A stretch of DNA of 7,980 nt from SAR116 cluster bacterium. Lineage in GTDB: Bacteria > Pseudomonadota > Alphaproteobacteria > Puniceispirillales > UBA1172. Below the pieces are notes generated by a model. That model saw only the letters and a program-made list of their open reading frames with translations. It was not told the origin of the DNA and did not search any database. Shown here in pieces: positions 6,868 through 7,980 of the stretch. The stretch covers positions 1-7,980 of the forward strand of contig NZIT01000007.1 in the NCBI GenBank assembly GCA_002691725.1, read 5' to 3'. Every line of letters begins with the position of its first letter. Within the stretch, counting starts at the first letter, position 1. The position numbers were made by a program, and so were the translations under genes.

Positions 6868-7848
6868 TTACTCTATGAATGAGCCATCAATTACGGCGTC
6901 AAGGCTACCGCTATAATTGCTGGTGTTTGTTTTCTCAAAAACAACACCCAAGCTAGCCGCTGCCTGACCGGCAATACCATCTTCACCAAAGTAATCCGCG
7001 AGCTGTTGCTCAGCAGTTGGGAAGATAAAACCAGCCATTTGACTCTTAGTGGTTTCAACATCCATACCAGCATCCGCCGCTACTTTAGCGATCTGAGCAT
7101 CTGAGCCTGTCCATTCTGCATTGGCTTCATGGGTGACTTCGAGGAAAGCGCTAACCAGATCAGGATTTTCGGTTGCGAATTTTTCTGTCACAGAGACAAC
7201 ATCGAAAGACCCAATGCCAGCATCAGATTTTTCTTGAGTGCTCATGATTGGTGTGCCGACTTCGCCAGCGGCTTTTGCTGATGCACCACCAAAGATACAA
7301 GCCATATCAACAGAACCGTCAGCCAATGAAACCGCACCATCTGGCGGCGCTTGGTCAACAATTGACATTGTGGAAATATCAACATTCAATGCCGCCATTT
7401 GCTTGCGGAATGAGAAATCTGCCATGGTATTCAATGGCACCGCAACCGTCTTGCCTTCAAGCTCAGATGCGTTAGCAGATGTGATCCCAAGACCATTTTT
7501 TACAAAACAGTCATTCGCCTCATAAATGACAGCAATTGACACCATTTTGAGCGGTGCACCTTGCTGAATTGCCGTCACAAATGGCGCAAGGCCTTGTGAA
7601 TAGGCAATATCAATATCACCCGCTAGCATCGCTTCTGTCATCGCAACTCCAGTTGAAAAGTCTGTCCAGTTAACAGGAACGCCCAATGCATCGTCATAAA
7701 CATTGTCAACTTTTGCAATTTGATTTGGGGTTGCCCATTCTAAAAAGAACGCGACATTAACGCTATCCGCGGCTTGCGCCACTGAAACAGCTCCGATACT
7801 TGTTGCGCCAACAACAGCACCTGCTAGAAACTTACTGTATCTGTTCAT
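6868..7848 (-). CDS. tauA: NitT/TauT (TauA-type) ABC transporter substrate-binding protein
   Basis: A 326-residue periplasmic binding protein. It has a Sec signal peptide (N-terminal Arg/Lys, hydrophobic core about 8-22, cleavage near AQA-A at 24-27). The mature part follows the TauA/SsuA pattern: start of strand 1 at SVNVAFFLEWATP, FSTGVAMTEAMLAGDIDIAY (64-83), ELEGKTVAVPL (129-139), ADGSVDMACIFGG (176-188) and the FATENPDLVSAFLEV helix (224-238). Cys114 and Cys184 are the only cysteines and could pair in the periplasm. By remembered comparison with E. coli TauA, the segment around 183-188 differs (CIFGG in place of a tryptophan-containing stretch), so the ligand may not be taurine; the symbol denotes family only. 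It is the first gene of the operon, with a strong GAGGAG ribosome site and a hairpin after its stop, consistent with excess binding protein over membrane parts. Confidence 0.88.
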   Translation of the reverse strand: MNRYSKFLAGAVVGATSIGAVSVAQAADSVNVAFFLEWATPNQIAKVDNVYDDALGVPVNWTDFSTGVAMTEAMLAGDIDIAYSQGLAPFVTAIQQGAPLKMVSIAVIYEANDCFVKNGLGITSANASELEGKTVAVPLNTMADFSFRKQMAALNVDISTMSIVDQAPPDGAVSLADGSVDMACIFGGASAKAAGEVGTPIMSTQEKSDAGIGSFDVVSVTEKFATENPDLVSAFLEVTHEANAEWTGSDAQIAKVAADAGMDVETTKSQMAGFIFPTAEQQLADYFGEDGIAGQAAASLGVVFEKTNTSNYSGSLDAVIDGSFIE

Positions 7849-7854
7849 TTTCTT

Positions 7855-7860
7855 CTCCTC
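7855..7860 (-). promoter_or_regulatory. Ribosome binding site of the substrate-binding protein gene
   Basis: The minus strand reads GAGGAG, then six A/G bases, then ATG 7848. This is the strongest Shine-Dalgarno in the window and fits the high expression usual for binding proteins. Confidence 0.85.
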
Positions 7861-7980
7861 ACATAAGTTATTTCAATAGAGAACATGAAATGTAAACTTC
7901 GCACAAGCAAAACTTTATTTTCCATCACCGTAACAAAATTTAACTCAAGAAAACGATGACTTGTCTGTTTTTTCATGAAA
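7861..7980 (-). promoter_or_regulatory. AT-rich upstream region of the importer operon
   Basis: These 120 bases hold no gene and must contain at least part of the promoter or leader of the binding-protein gene. I found no convincing -35/-10 pair. It includes ATGTAAACT (+ strand 7890-7898), which also occurs in the desaturase/MDR intergenic region at 2111-2119, and ends with the 10-bp perfect palindrome TTTCATGAAA (7971-7980). CATGAAA recurs at 7884-7890. Confidence 0.45.

Noticed and set aside
5987..7848. Calling the importer a taurine transporter outright
   Set aside because: The family resemblance is strong, but no taurine catabolic gene is present and the binding protein differs in a pocket segment, so substrate is left open.
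7971..7980. TTTCATGAAA palindrome as a defined operator
   Set aside because: It is self-complementary but sits at the window edge, is low in complexity and cannot be assessed without the upstream sequence.

Overview
The window looks like a piece of an alphaproteobacterial chromosome. The proteins have an alphaproteobacterial character and the base composition is moderate by eye. A marine SAR116- or roseobacter-like source is an inference from gene style, not a demonstrated assignment. There is no IS element, phage gene, CRISPR array, tRNA or rRNA. Coding density is high and no gene-free stretch exceeds about 130 bases.

Layout from left to right: (1) the 3' end of a + strand M81/MlrC-like metallopeptidase gene (1-159), cut by the window edge. 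(2) Convergent with it, a two-gene minus-strand unit: a membrane di-iron fatty-acid-desaturase-superfamily protein (2055-1075) followed by a TIM-barrel sugar-phosphate isomerase/epimerase-like protein (1039-194). (3) A divergent AT-rich intergenic region (2056-2179) with a perfect 7-bp inverted repeat that could be an operator. (4) A + strand pair: a zinc-free MDR/quinone-oxidoreductase-like dehydrogenase (2180-3187) and an SDR dehydrogenase (3260-4048), separated by a leader containing a 12-bp triplication. (5) Convergent with that pair, a minus-strand ABC importer operon of the NitT/TauT (taurine/aliphatic sulfonate/nitrate) family, in transcription order: periplasmic binding protein (7848-6868), intercistronic hairpin, ATPase (6784-5987) and permease (5994-4066). 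The binding-protein gene has a strong RBS and about 130 bases of upstream leader reaching the window end.

Working together (inference): the importer brings in a small organic solute. The flanking oxygenase/desaturase, dehydrogenases, TIM-barrel enzyme and M81 hydrolase look like a peripheral catabolic set. No recognisable taurine-degradation gene (tauD, tpa, tauXY, xsc) is present, so the TauABC resemblance should not be read as proof of taurine as substrate.

The most unusual item is the permease. Its C-terminal 190 residues are a clear TauC-type channel domain. An insert of about 360 residues, predicted to be periplasmic and partly helical, sits between what look like the first and second canonical membrane helices, and there is one extra N-terminal helix.
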